A DNA stretch of 28,149 bases from Bacillota bacterium (GCA_023391185.1 JAEWBI010000008.1:1-28149); one strand, 5' to 3'; shown: positions 8,847-17,468, counted from the first letter of the stretch. Notes: a model not told the origin generated them from the sequence alone. A program made the numbers and translations.

Positions 8847-8875
8847 ATTTTATAGTATTTTATAACAATTTTCAA
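8847..8875 (-). promoter_or_regulatory. Promoter of yebC-lepB
   Basis: TTGAAA (8870-8875) and TAAAAT (8847-8852) are spaced by 17 bases, 24 bases before the yebC start. The -35 box abuts the stop of the preceding gene. Confidence 0.65.
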
Positions 8876-9193
8876 CTATAAATAAAAGTCTTTATCTACT
8901 TTTAAATATATTGCTTCGCCGCCAAATATATTTTTAAATATATATTTTGAAAACTTTGTATCTTTATAGGCTGGATAACAAATAAGTTGAATAATTTGAT
9001 CATCAGATAGTGACACATTAACTTCCGGGCTATGAAAGCCACCACCTAATATCTTAACTTTATAAGAGTTTGATCTTAAATTAAAGTCTTTCTTTTCACC
9101 ATCCATAATAGTACCTAATTCCATATCATTAAGATATATTTTATATGGGCACTTCTTATCAACACTGCTTTCTTTTCTATAGATTTTTATCAC
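8876..9193 (-). CDS. Small beta-rich protein of unknown function
   Basis: I do not recognise this 105-residue protein. It is predicted soluble, with alternating short strands and a GxxKDFNLRSNSYKVKILGGG centre that recalls small Ig-like or PEGA-like beta sandwiches. The start is probably the GTG at 9193, spaced correctly from AGGTGA (9202-9207); a GTG at 9205 overlaps that site. It overlaps the end of the preceding gene (stop 9177) by 17 bases, so the two are translationally coupled. It is the last gene of an rnc-led operon. Confidence 0.6.
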   Translation of the reverse strand: MIKIYRKESSVDKKCPYKIYLNDMELGTIMDGEKKDFNLRSNSYKVKILGGGFHSPEVNVSLSDDQIIQLICYPAYKDTKFSKYIFKNIFGGEAIYLKVDKDFYL

Positions 9194-10454
9194 GTTTAAG
9201 TTCACCTGTTTTTTCTATTATTTCATTTAAAATTGCATTATTTGAATATGTAAACTCATTTAATTTCAAGTTCATAGTTTCTTCTACTTCATATGGATAA
9301 TTTATAATATCTATATTAGTAAAATGATATTTAAGACGCATAAAGTTTCTTATAAATTTATTAGTTAAATTATTTTGAAGCATATAATGCTCAATTCTTT
9401 TTTCCTTAAATAAAGCTGCTTTTGCCATTAAATTTAGTTCTTGTTTTTTTGATATAAATTGAATTTTTTTATAATTAGCTCTTTCTTTAGCATTATATCT
9501 CATTGGTAAAAAAGGTACTACCTTTACTTTACTAATATTATTGGTAAATAATACATTTAAAAATATTGATAAAGCCAAAATCGCTGAAGGTGAAACTTCA
9601 CTAATGCTTTCTGCGAATTCAGAAGTTTTACCTTCTTTATAGTCTTTATAATCTTGTGTTTCACTTTCATAAACACCATCATTTAATTCATATAAAGCAC
9701 GGTTAAACATACTACAGAATTTCTTAGAATCAGCATTTGTATTACTTTCAGCATCATTTTGAACTGCATAGATATAACAAACATCATTACTAATTCCATA
9801 ACTTATTTTAGGTAAATAAAAGGTTACTTTCTTATCATCTATTTCCTTTTCAAATTTTATTTCAAAACTATATGGTGTTTCTTGTCTAGGGCTTTGAAGT
9901 TTGTTTGTAATTACAATATTACTATTCCAAAACTCTCTATTTTTACTTTGTGAGAAAGACAATCCTTCATTATATTCTCTCTCCATAATACCAATCATTT
10001 TATTATCAGGGTCTACTTCTTTTAATCTATCTATTTGCTCTTTTCTTTTCTTATTTTTTCTAAGAAAAGTTACATTAGCATTAAAAGACGAAAAACCACT
10101 TATGTTTTGATCTTGTAAATGTGAGTCATAAAAATTAATATATTTTTCAACATATAACTCAGGATTTAAGAATTCTTCATAAGTAATATTACTAAATAAT
10201 AAAGTTATAGCTTCTTTTATAGAATTATAGTCTAAATCTAAATCGCGATACTTTTGTAACTGCAATAAATATTTGCCAATTAAAGAAAGAAATTTCTTCT
10301 TATCTCTTATTCTTAAACACAATTGTCCACCACTGTAACTATCATCCCCATAAATTGTTTGAAAATGCATATTATATATAAAGGGATTTGTTTTTATATA
10401 GCCTTTAGATGCTTCATCTATAAACTTATCAAATATTATCTCTAAATTATCCAT
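9177..10454 (-). CDS. Unknown cytosolic protein downstream of rnc
   Basis: This 425-residue protein begins MDNLEIIFDKFIDEASKGY. No signal peptide, membrane helix or catalytic motif stands out. It has a long lysine/glutamate-rich middle (about 130-160) and a beta-rich segment (about 195-230), and a hydrophobic helix near SPSAILALSIFLNVLF. Its start overlaps the rnc stop by 8 bases, and the small beta-rich gene overlaps its end. Coupling to rnc hints at an RNA-related or general cellular role, but that is only context. Confidence 0.7.
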   Translation of the reverse strand: MDNLEIIFDKFIDEASKGYIKTNPFIYNMHFQTIYGDDSYSGGQLCLRIRDKKKFLSLIGKYLLQLQKYRDLDLDYNSIKEAITLLFSNITYEEFLNPELYVEKYINFYDSHLQDQNISGFSSFNANVTFLRKNKKRKEQIDRLKEVDPDNKMIGIMEREYNEGLSFSQSKNREFWNSNIVITNKLQSPRQETPYSFEIKFEKEIDDKKVTFYLPKISYGISNDVCYIYAVQNDAESNTNADSKKFCSMFNRALYELNDGVYESETQDYKDYKEGKTSEFAESISEVSPSAILALSIFLNVLFTNNISKVKVVPFLPMRYNAKERANYKKIQFISKKQELNLMAKAALFKEKRIEHYMLQNNLTNKFIRNFMRLKYHFTNIDIINYPYEVEETMNLKLNEFTYSNNAILNEIIEKTGELKRDKNL

Positions 10455-11109
10455 TTTGTGCTTTCTTTAAAGCATCTTTAGCAGCTTCTTGTTCAGCTTC
10501 TTTTTTACTATGGGCAATTCCCCTGCCATATAAAATATTGTCAATTTTAACTTCAACAGTAAATGTTTTATTATGAGAAGGTCCTTCTTCATTAACAACA
10601 GTATAGTCTAAACTTCTTTTATCTGTTTGAACTAATTCCTGAAGAACTGATTTGTAATCACTGAATGAATCAATTTTATGACCTTCGATTAAAGGAATAA
10701 TATTTTCATAGATAAATGCTTTAACAGTATCTAGACCTTTATCTAAAAACATTGCCCCAATAAATGATTCAAAAACATCAGCAACGATTGCTTTTCTAAA
10801 CTTACCGCCACTTTCTTCTTCACCTTTACCTAATAATAAAGCTTCATTTAAACCTAATCTAATTGAATATTCATATAAAGCATTTTCACAAACATAGTGA
10901 GAACGAAGTTTAGTCATCTCACCTTCTTCTTTTTCTGTGTTTTTATATAAATATTCACTCATAATAAGTTCTAAAACAGCATCACCTAAATATTCTAATC
11001 GTTCATAACTTACTTGACCTGTCTCATTTGCATAAGAAGTATGAGTAAATGCTCTTTCATATAATGATTCTTTATTTGTGTCTATTTTAAATTTTTTTAA
11101 AATTTCCAT
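10447..11109 (-). CDS. rnc: Ribonuclease III
   Basis: This 220-residue enzyme cleaves double-stranded RNA in rRNA maturation and mRNA turnover. The RNase III signature ERLEYLGDAVLEL carries E37 and D43; the second acidic pair is in ADVFESFIGA (D111, E114). A C-terminal dsRNA-binding domain runs from DYKSVLQELVQ to AEQEAAKDALKKA. Length and domain order are standard. The ATG has an AGGTGA ribosome binding site and follows an extended -10 promoter divergent from yidD. Confidence 0.96.
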   Translation of the reverse strand: MEILKKFKIDTNKESLYERAFTHTSYANETGQVSYERLEYLGDAVLELIMSEYLYKNTEKEEGEMTKLRSHYVCENALYEYSIRLGLNEALLLGKGEEESGGKFRKAIVADVFESFIGAMFLDKGLDTVKAFIYENIIPLIEGHKIDSFSDYKSVLQELVQTDKRSLDYTVVNEEGPSHNKTFTVEVKIDNILYGRGIAHSKKEAEQEAAKDALKKAQNG

Positions 11110-11124
11110 ACTATCACCTAATTC

Positions 11125-11133
11125 ATTATATCA
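11125..11133 (-). promoter_or_regulatory. Promoter of rnc operon
   Basis: TGATATAAT is an extended -10 element 15 bases before the rnc start. A weak TTATCA lies 18 bases upstream. It is divergent from the yidD promoter. Confidence 0.6.
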
Positions 11134-11159
11134 AATTTTTGCAAAGTGTGATAATTTAT

Positions 11160-11188
11160 TTTACTTTTAATATATTTTATCGTATAAT
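11160..11188 (+). promoter_or_regulatory. Promoter of yidD operon
   Basis: TTTACT (11160-11165) and TATAAT (11183-11188) are spaced by 17 bases. The predicted start point near 11195 leaves an mRNA leader of only about 9 bases before the ATG at 11204. Confidence 0.7.
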
Positions 11189-11203
11189 TAGTTTGGTGTT
11201 AAT

Positions 11204-11425
11204 ATGAAAAATATCTTAATAAAAATGATAAGATTATATCAAAAAATACCTGGGAATTTTCATAATAATTGTAGATTTATACCAACATGTTCTAATTATG
11301 CGATTGAAGCTATAACAGTACATGGTAGTATTAAAGGAACTTACCTTGCTACAAAAAGAATCCTTAGATGTAATCCCTTTGGTAAAGCTGGATATGATCC
11401 CGTTCCAAAAAAAGGAGTGAAATAA
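11204..11425 (+). CDS. yidD: Membrane protein insertion efficiency factor YidD
   Basis: This 73-residue protein carries the full YidD pattern: CRFIPTCSNYAIEAI, HGSIKGTYLATKRILRCNPF and GYDPVP. YidD is a peripheral membrane protein that assists YidC-dependent insertion. It lies next to rnc and not next to rpmH/rnpA/yidC as in many bacteria. The stop overlaps the next start as TAATG, so the lipoprotein gene is translationally coupled. Confidence 0.93.
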   Translation: MKNILIKMIRLYQKIPGNFHNNCRFIPTCSNYAIEAITVHGSIKGTYLATKRILRCNPFGKAGYDPVPKKGVK

Positions 11426-12294
11426 TGAATATCAAAAAATTATTATGTGTTATAGTTACTATGGTGATAGCTTTGATGGGTACAGGTTGCTTTAAAAGTG
11501 ACACTATGGAAGATATAGATATATATACAACAGTATACCCTATTGAGTATATTGTTAATACATTATATGGAAAATACGGCAATATAACAAGTATTTATCC
11601 TGATGGTGTAATACCTACTGAATACGAGCTTACTAATAAACAAATAAAAGATTATAGTCAATCTGATTTATTTATATTTAATGGTTTAGTAGATGAAAAA
11701 AACTATGTTACAGATTTTTTTGAACATAATAAAAATATAATGATTATTGATTCAACAGCAAGTATGGAAATTAATAATCGTACTGAAGAATTATGGCTTA
11801 ATCCTTCAAATTTACTTATGATAGCGCAAAATATTAAAAATGGTTTTGATGAATATGTTACAAATCATTATATAAAAAATGATATTCAAGAGAATTATGA
11901 TAAACTTAAAATAGAGTTGTCTAATTTAGATGCTAGTATTAGTTTGGTTGTAGAAAATGCTTCCAAAAAAAATATTATTGTTACTGATGACTTATTTCTT
12001 TTCTTAACTAAATATGGTTTTAATGTTATATCACTTGATAGTGATACTGCTAATGAAAAAACAATTTCACAAGCTAAAACACTTATAACTAATGGTACTT
12101 GTACTACTTTATTTGCTCCTAATAATGAGGAACTTAATGATATAGTAAATACTATTATTGAAGATACAGGTGTTAAAGTTTCTTACTTGCATACATTATC
12201 TAATATTACAGAACAAGAAAGAAGTAATAAAAAAGATTATATAACTATTATGAAAGAAAATGTTGAAGCTATTAAAGCAGAAGTATATAAATAA
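11425..12294 (+). CDS. TroA/ZnuA-like lipoprotein without histidine ligands
   Basis: This 289-residue lipoprotein (signal peptide 1-21, lipid cysteine C22 in MGTGC) has the layout of metal-ABC-transporter binding proteins of the ZnuA/TroA group. Three landmarks are recognisable: TEYELT plus SDLFIFNG (65-87), ELWLNPSNLLMIAQNI (122-137), and TDDLFLFLTKYGF (187-199). In metal binders these hold metal-ligand histidines (HEYEPT, HxWLDP, HxAFxYF); here the positions are T65, E122 and D188/D189. It may bind something else, or have lost binding. No permease or ATPase gene is adjacent. It is coupled to yidD by TAATG and followed by a bidirectional terminator. Confidence 0.75.
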   Translation: MNIKKLLCVIVTMVIALMGTGCFKSDTMEDIDIYTTVYPIEYIVNTLYGKYGNITSIYPDGVIPTEYELTNKQIKDYSQSDLFIFNGLVDEKNYVTDFFEHNKNIMIIDSTASMEINNRTEELWLNPSNLLMIAQNIKNGFDEYVTNHYIKNDIQENYDKLKIELSNLDASISLVVENASKKNIIVTDDLFLFLTKYGFNVISLDSDTANEKTISQAKTLITNGTCTTLFAPNNEELNDIVNTIIEDTGVKVSYLHTLSNITEQERSNKKDYITIMKENVEAIKAEVYK

Positions 12295-12308
12295 TATTTA
12301 AATAAAAA

Positions 12309-12338
12309 ATGATTCAATAAATTTGAATCATTTTTTTA
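12309..12338. terminator. Bidirectional terminator
   Basis: ATGATTCAA (12309-12317) pairs with TTGAATCAT (12323-12331) and is flanked by A-tract and T-tract, serving the converging genes on both sides. Confidence 0.85.
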
Positions 12339-12341
12339 TTA

Positions 12342-13217
12342 CTATTTTTTACTATCGCTATTTTTAGCAAATCGATAGAATTCTTTAGGTACAGTTGTTT
12401 CAAAAGTCATTTCCCTTTTAGTTACAGGATTAACTACAGTTAATTTATAAGCATGTAAACCTAATCTTTTTAAAACTTTATCATTTGAACCATACTTATA
12501 ATCACCTACTACTGGATGATTAATACTTTGCATGGCTACTCTTATTTGATTTTTTCTACCTGTTTGAATTTCAATATCTAGAAGTGAATACTTATCATTT
12601 CTCGATACAGCTTTATATAAAGTAATAGCTTTTTTACCTAGTTCCTTTTTAGTAGAATAAACTTTAAATCCATCTTCGCTTTCTTTTAAAAACTGAACAA
12701 TATTGCCTTTATAATCTTCGACATAACCTTCTACTAAGGCCATATAACCACGATATTTAACTAGTTCATCCCAAGAATCTTGATATAATCTTTTAATGTT
12801 CTCTGTTTTTGCAAACATTACAACACCAGATGTATCTTTATCAAGCCTATGAATAACAAAAATACGAGCATTCTTATTTTTAATTTTTACATAATCACTT
12901 ACCATATGGTAAAGAGTTCTCTCTTTTTCATTCTCTGTTGATATAGTTAATAAACCACTTGCTTTATTTACTACGATAATATCTTTATCTTCATAAATTA
13001 TTTCAGCACGAGAGTCAATATTATTAGGATTAAAACCTCTTAGCGATACAATATCTCCTCTTAAAAGAGGTCTATTATATTTAGTTACAACATGATTATT
13101 AACAAGCACTGCTTCATTAGTTAATAATTGTTTAGCTTTTTTATGAGGTTTTTCCATTTTTTCTATTAAGAAGTCCATTAGAATAGTTGGCTCTTCTACT
13201 ACAAATTTATCTTTCAT
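12342..13217 (-). CDS. RluA-family 23S rRNA pseudouridine synthase
   Basis: This 291-residue protein has an N-terminal S4 RNA-binding domain (about 10-62) and the pseudouridine synthase core with the HRLDKDTSG box (H123-G131), whose D126 is the catalytic aspartate. NQIRVAMQSINHPVVGDYKYG near the C-terminus is also typical. RluD-type enzymes modify helix 69 of 23S rRNA; the exact target here cannot be assigned, as Firmicutes carry several paralogues. It stands alone between two terminators. Confidence 0.9.
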   Translation of the reverse strand: MKDKFVVEEPTILMDFLIEKMEKPHKKAKQLLTNEAVLVNNHVVTKYNRPLLRGDIVSLRGFNPNNIDSRAEIIYEDKDIIVVNKASGLLTISTENEKERTLYHMVSDYVKIKNKNARIFVIHRLDKDTSGVVMFAKTENIKRLYQDSWDELVKYRGYMALVEGYVEDYKGNIVQFLKESEDGFKVYSTKKELGKKAITLYKAVSRNDKYSLLDIEIQTGRKNQIRVAMQSINHPVVGDYKYGSNDKVLKRLGLHAYKLTVVNPVTKREMTFETTVPKEFYRFAKNSDSKK

Positions 13218-13250
13218 TTTTTCACATCCTTATACAATAATACACTAAAA

Positions 13251-13277
13251 TAGATAAAAGAAAAAGTCTTTTATCTA
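13251..13277 (-). terminator. Terminator after the HELYGH protein gene
   Basis: An 11-base perfect inverted repeat (TAGATAAAAGA / TCTTTTATCTA, 5-base loop) overlaps the stop codon at 13271. The T-tract on the minus strand is short (TTTT). Confidence 0.6.
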
Positions 13278-14047
13278 TTTCCATACTTATATCTTTTAAC
13301 AAATCCATCTAAATATTCATCTATATCAGGTTTTTTATTTTCTAATTCTTGTGATAGAGCACGCCATGAATATACATTTTCTTTGTCAAATAATTTTTCA
13401 ATTGAGCCTTTTCCTTTAACAAGTAACTCTAACATTGTTTCTTTATCTATATATTTAAATATTTGCCTAGCTACTTCTACTGCATCATTATATACATAAT
13501 TATTTTTAGGTCTTTTAAAGTTAGGACTATATATGTGCATTATCTGTAATGCAATATACTCTATCATACCTTCATTTGCTTGTTGATTAATTAGCACGCC
13601 ATTTTTAAGATTTAAGAAGTCTATTCCGTTTCGCGAACTATAATATCCATCTTTAACCATATATGTATTATAATCCGAACAAACTGCATGACCATATAAT
13701 TCGTGTGCAAGTAGCGCAGCAAGCTCATCTTTATTTGAAACATTTTTAACAACCACAAAATGTTTTATACCAGTAAATAAACTTCTTGAAATATAATGAA
13801 GACCATAAGAGTCTTTATGTTTTTCTGCTAATATCTCAGCTTCACTACTATTAACTTTTCCCTTTGTAATATCACTTATTACTTCATATGGCGACTCATT
13901 ATTCCATTCATATAATATAGTTCTGCTTAGTGTACTATCAATTATAGTTTTATATTTATTTCCATAAAATTTTAAAGAACTAGGGTATAAATCAATGGCA
14001 AGATCACTAAGTAAATTCGTTCCTTTTAAAGTACTTATACTTTTCAT
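13271..14047 (-). CDS. Small putative metallopeptidase with HELYGH motif
   Basis: This 258-residue protein has no signal peptide or membrane helix. AHELYGHA (114-121) gives an HExxxH pattern (H115, E116, H120), and ANEGMIEY follows 39 residues later (E159, E163). HExxxH plus an ExxxE second motif is the arrangement of dipeptidyl peptidase III (M49: HELLGH and EECRAE), but M49 enzymes are more than 500 residues long. The frame could also be a gluzincin-like domain of toxin or effector proteins. Zinc binding and peptidase activity are inference. The ATG sits directly after a hairpin and T-tract, and the ribosome binding site GGGGG lies in the hairpin. Confidence 0.65.
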   Translation of the reverse strand: MKSISTLKGTNLLSDLAIDLYPSSLKFYGNKYKTIIDSTLSRTILYEWNNESPYEVISDITKGKVNSSEAEILAEKHKDSYGLHYISRSLFTGIKHFVVVKNVSNKDELAALLAHELYGHAVCSDYNTYMVKDGYYSSRNGIDFLNLKNGVLINQQANEGMIEYIALQIMHIYSPNFKRPKNNYVYNDAVEVARQIFKYIDKETMLELLVKGKGSIEKLFDKENVYSWRALSQELENKKPDIDEYLDGFVKRYKYGNR

Positions 14048-14051
14048 AAAT

Positions 14052-14073
14052 AAAAACCCCCTTTTTAATGGGG
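14052..14073 (-). terminator. Terminator after the lipoprotein gene, overlapping the next gene's RBS
   Basis: GGGG-type stem (CCCC of 14070-14073 with GGGGG of 14057-14061 on the minus strand), 8-base loop, then five T. It ends the lipoprotein transcript but also lies at the predicted 5' end of the following mRNA. Confidence 0.65.
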
Positions 14074-14076
14074 ATT

Positions 14077-14085
14077 ATTATAACA
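14077..14085 (-). promoter_or_regulatory. Extended -10 promoter of the HELYGH protein gene
   Basis: TGTTATAAT is a strong extended -10 element. Transcription would start near 14070, the first base of the hairpin that contains the ribosome binding site. Confidence 0.55.
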
Positions 14086-14111
14086 TAAATTCTTATAAAT
14101 ACAAATTATAA

Positions 14112-14792
14112 TTACTTTATTAACTCAATATCTATTGCACTTGTTGTATTTATACCATAATAACTAGCATTAATTGTTATGGTATCAACATAATAAATAA
14201 TACGGTAAACATATCCATCAGCATCTAAATAAACTTCTGCTTTTACATCTTCTTTTAAAGTAAGACCAGCGATACTAGCATCTTCTAGAATTTTACTTAC
14301 AATATCTTTGTCAACACTAACACTATAAACTTTATATGTATTATTACCTATAATTTCTTCTTTAAACTTACTATTTTTTTTGATATAGTTTGATCCTTCT
14401 AAATATATAGCTGGATTTCTATATTTAACATTTGTTATCTCTTCGTATTTATTATTAGTTTCAATATATGCTTTATCATCTTTAATGTATATTATAGTAT
14501 CTCCACTAGTTCTTTCCTTCTTATTGATAGTTTCTTCTTCAGTAGTTACTATTTCTTTAGCTTTGTTATCAACAATTGTTATTTTAAAATCTTTTTCAAA
14601 ACAATCAATCTTAACTGTTTCATTGTAGTTATTTTGACCATCAGTTCCGTATATTCTTAAATCCATTTTATAACCATTTATATTATCACTAGTCATTTTT
14701 GTCTTTTCATAATCACTACTTATTGCTTTACTTTCGCATCCCATAAGTAAATATATTAATGGAAAAATAATTAATAATTTTACTCTTTTCAT
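14112..14792 (-). CDS. Lipoprotein of unknown function
   Basis: This 226-residue protein has a lipoprotein signal (MKRVKLLIIFPLIYLLMGC, lipobox LMGC, C19). The mature part is rich in charged residues and predicted beta strands, with no catalytic motif I recognise. It is weakly reminiscent of LppX/LolA-like beta structures with a final repeat of strands (VYRIIYYVDTITINASYYG), but I would not assign that. It begins 15 bases after the stop of the LRR prepilin gene and is likely co-transcribed and possibly functionally linked with it at the cell surface. Confidence 0.7.
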   Translation of the reverse strand: MKRVKLLIIFPLIYLLMGCESKAISSDYEKTKMTSDNINGYKMDLRIYGTDGQNNYNETVKIDCFEKDFKITIVDNKAKEIVTTEEETINKKERTSGDTIIYIKDDKAYIETNNKYEEITNVKYRNPAIYLEGSNYIKKNSKFKEEIIGNNTYKVYSVSVDKDIVSKILEDASIAGLTLKEDVKAEVYLDADGYVYRIIYYVDTITINASYYGINTTSAIDIELIK

Positions 14793-14807
14793 TTTAACCT
14801 CACATCT

Positions 14808-17315
14808 TTACTGCTTTGTCCAAGTATCAGTTACATTATTATAATTATATGTTCCTACGCCACCACCAACATAAGCATTAGAAAGTGATTCAGCACCTGG
14901 AACACCTAATGAATTAATAGATAACCCTAATGCATTAATAGTTATTTTATTGATACTATCATAAAAAATATAATCATCTGTCGAATAACTTCCAGTGGAA
15001 TAACCATTATATCCAAATATATAGCTTCCAAGAGTTGTAACACTACTTGGTATAGTAATACTAGAAATATTATTTTCATAAAATGCCTGACTGCCTATAG
15101 ATACTAGGCCATTTTGAAGAACTATACTTGTTAGTTTATTACTCATAAAAGCATAATTTCCTATAGTTACAACATTACTTGGGATAGTTACACTTTCAAG
15201 TTCTGAATAATATAATGAATATTGATCAAGTAAAGTTACATTACTTGGAATAATAACATTTGCTTTTTTAGCACCGGCATAACTCTTTAAAATAGTATTA
15301 TTAATGGATCCATCGGCATTACGTGCATAAATAAAGGCTTTATCATCTGACATTTGATTACCATTAAATGCAGCAAAACCCATACTAGTAATTGTGCTTG
15401 GCAAAGTTATACTAGTTAATTTGTTTTGGATAAATGCTTCATTACCAATTGTTTTAACGCTTGATGGCAAGGTTAAACTTACTAATTCGTTACCTTCAAA
15501 AGCATAACTTCCAATAGTTGTAACGCCGTTTGGTATAGTTACACTTGATAACTTATTGTATTCAAAAGCACGTGATCCAATAGTTTTAAGTGTGCTTGGT
15601 AAATTCACACTTGTTAGTTCATTCCACATAAAGTTTGAAGTTGTAAGTGTTGTAATTCCCTCAGGAATTGTTATACTTCCAGTTAAACCACAATCACCAA
15701 AACTATCTTTTCCCAATGTTGTTACGCCATTAGGTATAACAACGTTATTTTTTAATGCTCCACCATAACTATTAATAGATGCAGTATTTATAGTTCCATT
15801 ACTATTACGATTGTAAACAAATGCTTGCTCAGGTGGTAACTCATTTTTTGTAAATGCTGCATAATCGATAAAGGTAACAGTTGATGGAATGCTTAAATTT
15901 GATATTCGATTATCATTAAATGCATGATCTTTGATAGTCGTTACACCTACTGGAATAATAAGTGATTCTATTTGATTTTCTTCGAAAGCATCCATTTCAA
16001 TATTTTTGAGTGTTGAAGGTAGTGATATATTAGTTAAAATATTTCCAAAAAAGGCAAATTCCCCTATTGATGTTACTCCTTCGGGAATAACTACACTTGT
16101 CAACTGATTACCGTCAAAAGCACAATCAGGAATCGATGTTATATTTTTAGAAAGTACTACACTAGCCAATTGACCATATTCAAATGAACCATAACCAATA
16201 GAAGTAACACTATCAGGTATTTCTACACTGGTTAACATAGTACTTGAAAAAGCAGTATCACCTATTGTTATAACAGAATTTGGAATAGTTACATCTGTTA
16301 TATTTGTATAGTTAAATGCATCCTCATCAATTATAATTACATTATTTGGAATAATAGGTTTTAAATTTCTTCCACCATAACCAATAAGAGTTGTATTATC
16401 TATACTAGCATCTTCATTTCTTTTATATATAAAAGCTTGATTATCAGGTAATAAATTTATATTGAATGCTCTAATACCAATATGATTAACCTTTTTACCA
16501 ATATAAAGATTTGTTAACTTATTGTTCTCAAAAGCGTATGATTCAATATATGTAACGTTGTCTGGAATAATAAGTGATCCTATCTGATTATCCTTAAATG
16601 CACCATAATCAATTAAATCAGTTGTAATTGGAAGATAAACACTTTCTATTTGATTACCCTGAAATGAGTAAAAGCCAATACTTGTGATTCCATCTGGTAT
16701 ATAAACACTTTTCAAGTTTTTTTCAGAAAAAGCAAAATCTTCTATTCTTGTAACCTCAACTCCATCAATCATTGATGGAATAACAACATCTTTTGGACAG
16801 TTGCCAGTCTTACTTTCATCATATTCAGTTATGGCACCAGAATCAGCATCGAAAGAAAAGCAATCATAATTTTCATCAGTATCTATCAAGTCAATAGTGA
16901 AAGCACAAGTACTTTCGCTTCTTCCATCTATAATACTTGGGATGTCATCATTTATAGTTTTTATAGCACATAATTCTAAATTTTCATCCCAAAGCGCAAG
17001 TGATACTTTAGCATCATCACTAACAATTAATTCACCCGTATTATATTTTTTTCCCTTTATTTCTAAAGATGACAAAGTTACTGTTTCATTAGAAACGTTT
17101 TTTGCTTCATTTTCCATAGCTTTTTGATATGCTGCATCAGCAATTGTTATGGCATTATTTAAAAAAGCCTTTTCTTTAGAAATCCTAATAATTTTCGATA
17201 CTATCGGAATAGCAATTACACATATTATTCCTATAATAAGTATAACTGCCAGTAATTCAATTAAAGTAAACCCTTTCTTATTAATATTTTTTCCACAATA
17301 AAAATTCCCACTCAT
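14808..17315 (-). CDS. Prepilin-like surface protein with BspA-type leucine-rich repeats
   Basis: This 835-residue protein begins with a class III signal (leader of 15 residues ending in KKG, then FTLIELLAVIL) and a pilin-like helix and stalk (to about 150, with LEIKGK at 84-89). Residues about 176-760 are roughly two dozen LRR_5 (BspA-like) units of the form VxIPxxVTxIGxxAFxxNxLTS. Three longer units with an AFIYxRNxDxSI insert lie near residues 293, 498 and 660 and divide the array into blocks. The C-terminus (QAFYENNISS onwards) ends in a Gly/Tyr/Asn-rich region. The start at 17315 has AGGAG ten bases upstream. BspA LRRs are known in adhesins; a role in host or matrix adhesion is inferred. 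Confidence 0.87.
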   Translation of the reverse strand: MSGNFYCGKNINKKGFTLIELLAVILIIGIICVIAIPIVSKIIRISKEKAFLNNAITIADAAYQKAMENEAKNVSNETVTLSSLEIKGKKYNTGELIVSDDAKVSLALWDENLELCAIKTINDDIPSIIDGRSESTCAFTIDLIDTDENYDCFSFDADSGAITEYDESKTGNCPKDVVIPSMIDGVEVTRIEDFAFSEKNLKSVYIPDGITSIGFYSFQGNQIESVYLPITTDLIDYGAFKDNQIGSLIIPDNVTYIESYAFENNKLTNLYIGKKVNHIGIRAFNINLLPDNQAFIYKRNEDASIDNTTLIGYGGRNLKPIIPNNVIIIDEDAFNYTNITDVTIPNSVITIGDTAFSSTMLTSVEIPDSVTSIGYGSFEYGQLASVVLSKNITSIPDCAFDGNQLTSVVIPEGVTSIGEFAFFGNILTNISLPSTLKNIEMDAFEENQIESLIIPVGVTTIKDHAFNDNRISNLSIPSTVTFIDYAAFTKNELPPEQAFVYNRNSNGTINTASINSYGGALKNNVVIPNGVTTLGKDSFGDCGLTGSITIPEGITTLTTSNFMWNELTSVNLPSTLKTIGSRAFEYNKLSSVTIPNGVTTIGSYAFEGNELVSLTLPSSVKTIGNEAFIQNKLTSITLPSTITSMGFAAFNGNQMSDDKAFIYARNADGSINNTILKSYAGAKKANVIIPSNVTLLDQYSLYYSELESVTIPSNVVTIGNYAFMSNKLTSIVLQNGLVSIGSQAFYENNISSITIPSSVTTLGSYIFGYNGYSTGSYSTDDYIFYDSINKITINALGLSINSLGVPGAESLSNAYVGGGVGTYNYNNVTDTWTKQ

Positions 17316-17439
17316 ATAAAGCACACTCCTAATACTACTAAATAATAACATATATATATTTAATTAATTGTAATCTTGGACATTGTCTATATTTATAATA
17401 ATACAAATTTATTTGCTTGTTTTAGTTTATCTTTATTTC

Positions 17440-17468
17440 ATTGTAGCACATGAAGATTTATTTTTCAA
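17440..17468 (-). promoter_or_regulatory. Promoter of LRR prepilin-lipoprotein operon
   Basis: TTGAAA (17463-17468) and TACAAT (17440-17445) are spaced by 17 bases; TG precedes the -10 box by one base. Confidence 0.75.

Noticed and set aside
11364..11582. Minus-strand 72-residue open frame across the yidD/lipoprotein junction
   Set aside because: Antisense to two well-supported plus-strand genes and lacking a ribosome binding site.
14808..17315. CRISPR-like or tandem DNA repeat array
   Set aside because: The periodicity is protein-level leucine-rich repeats with diverged codons; there are no identical direct repeats with unique spacers.
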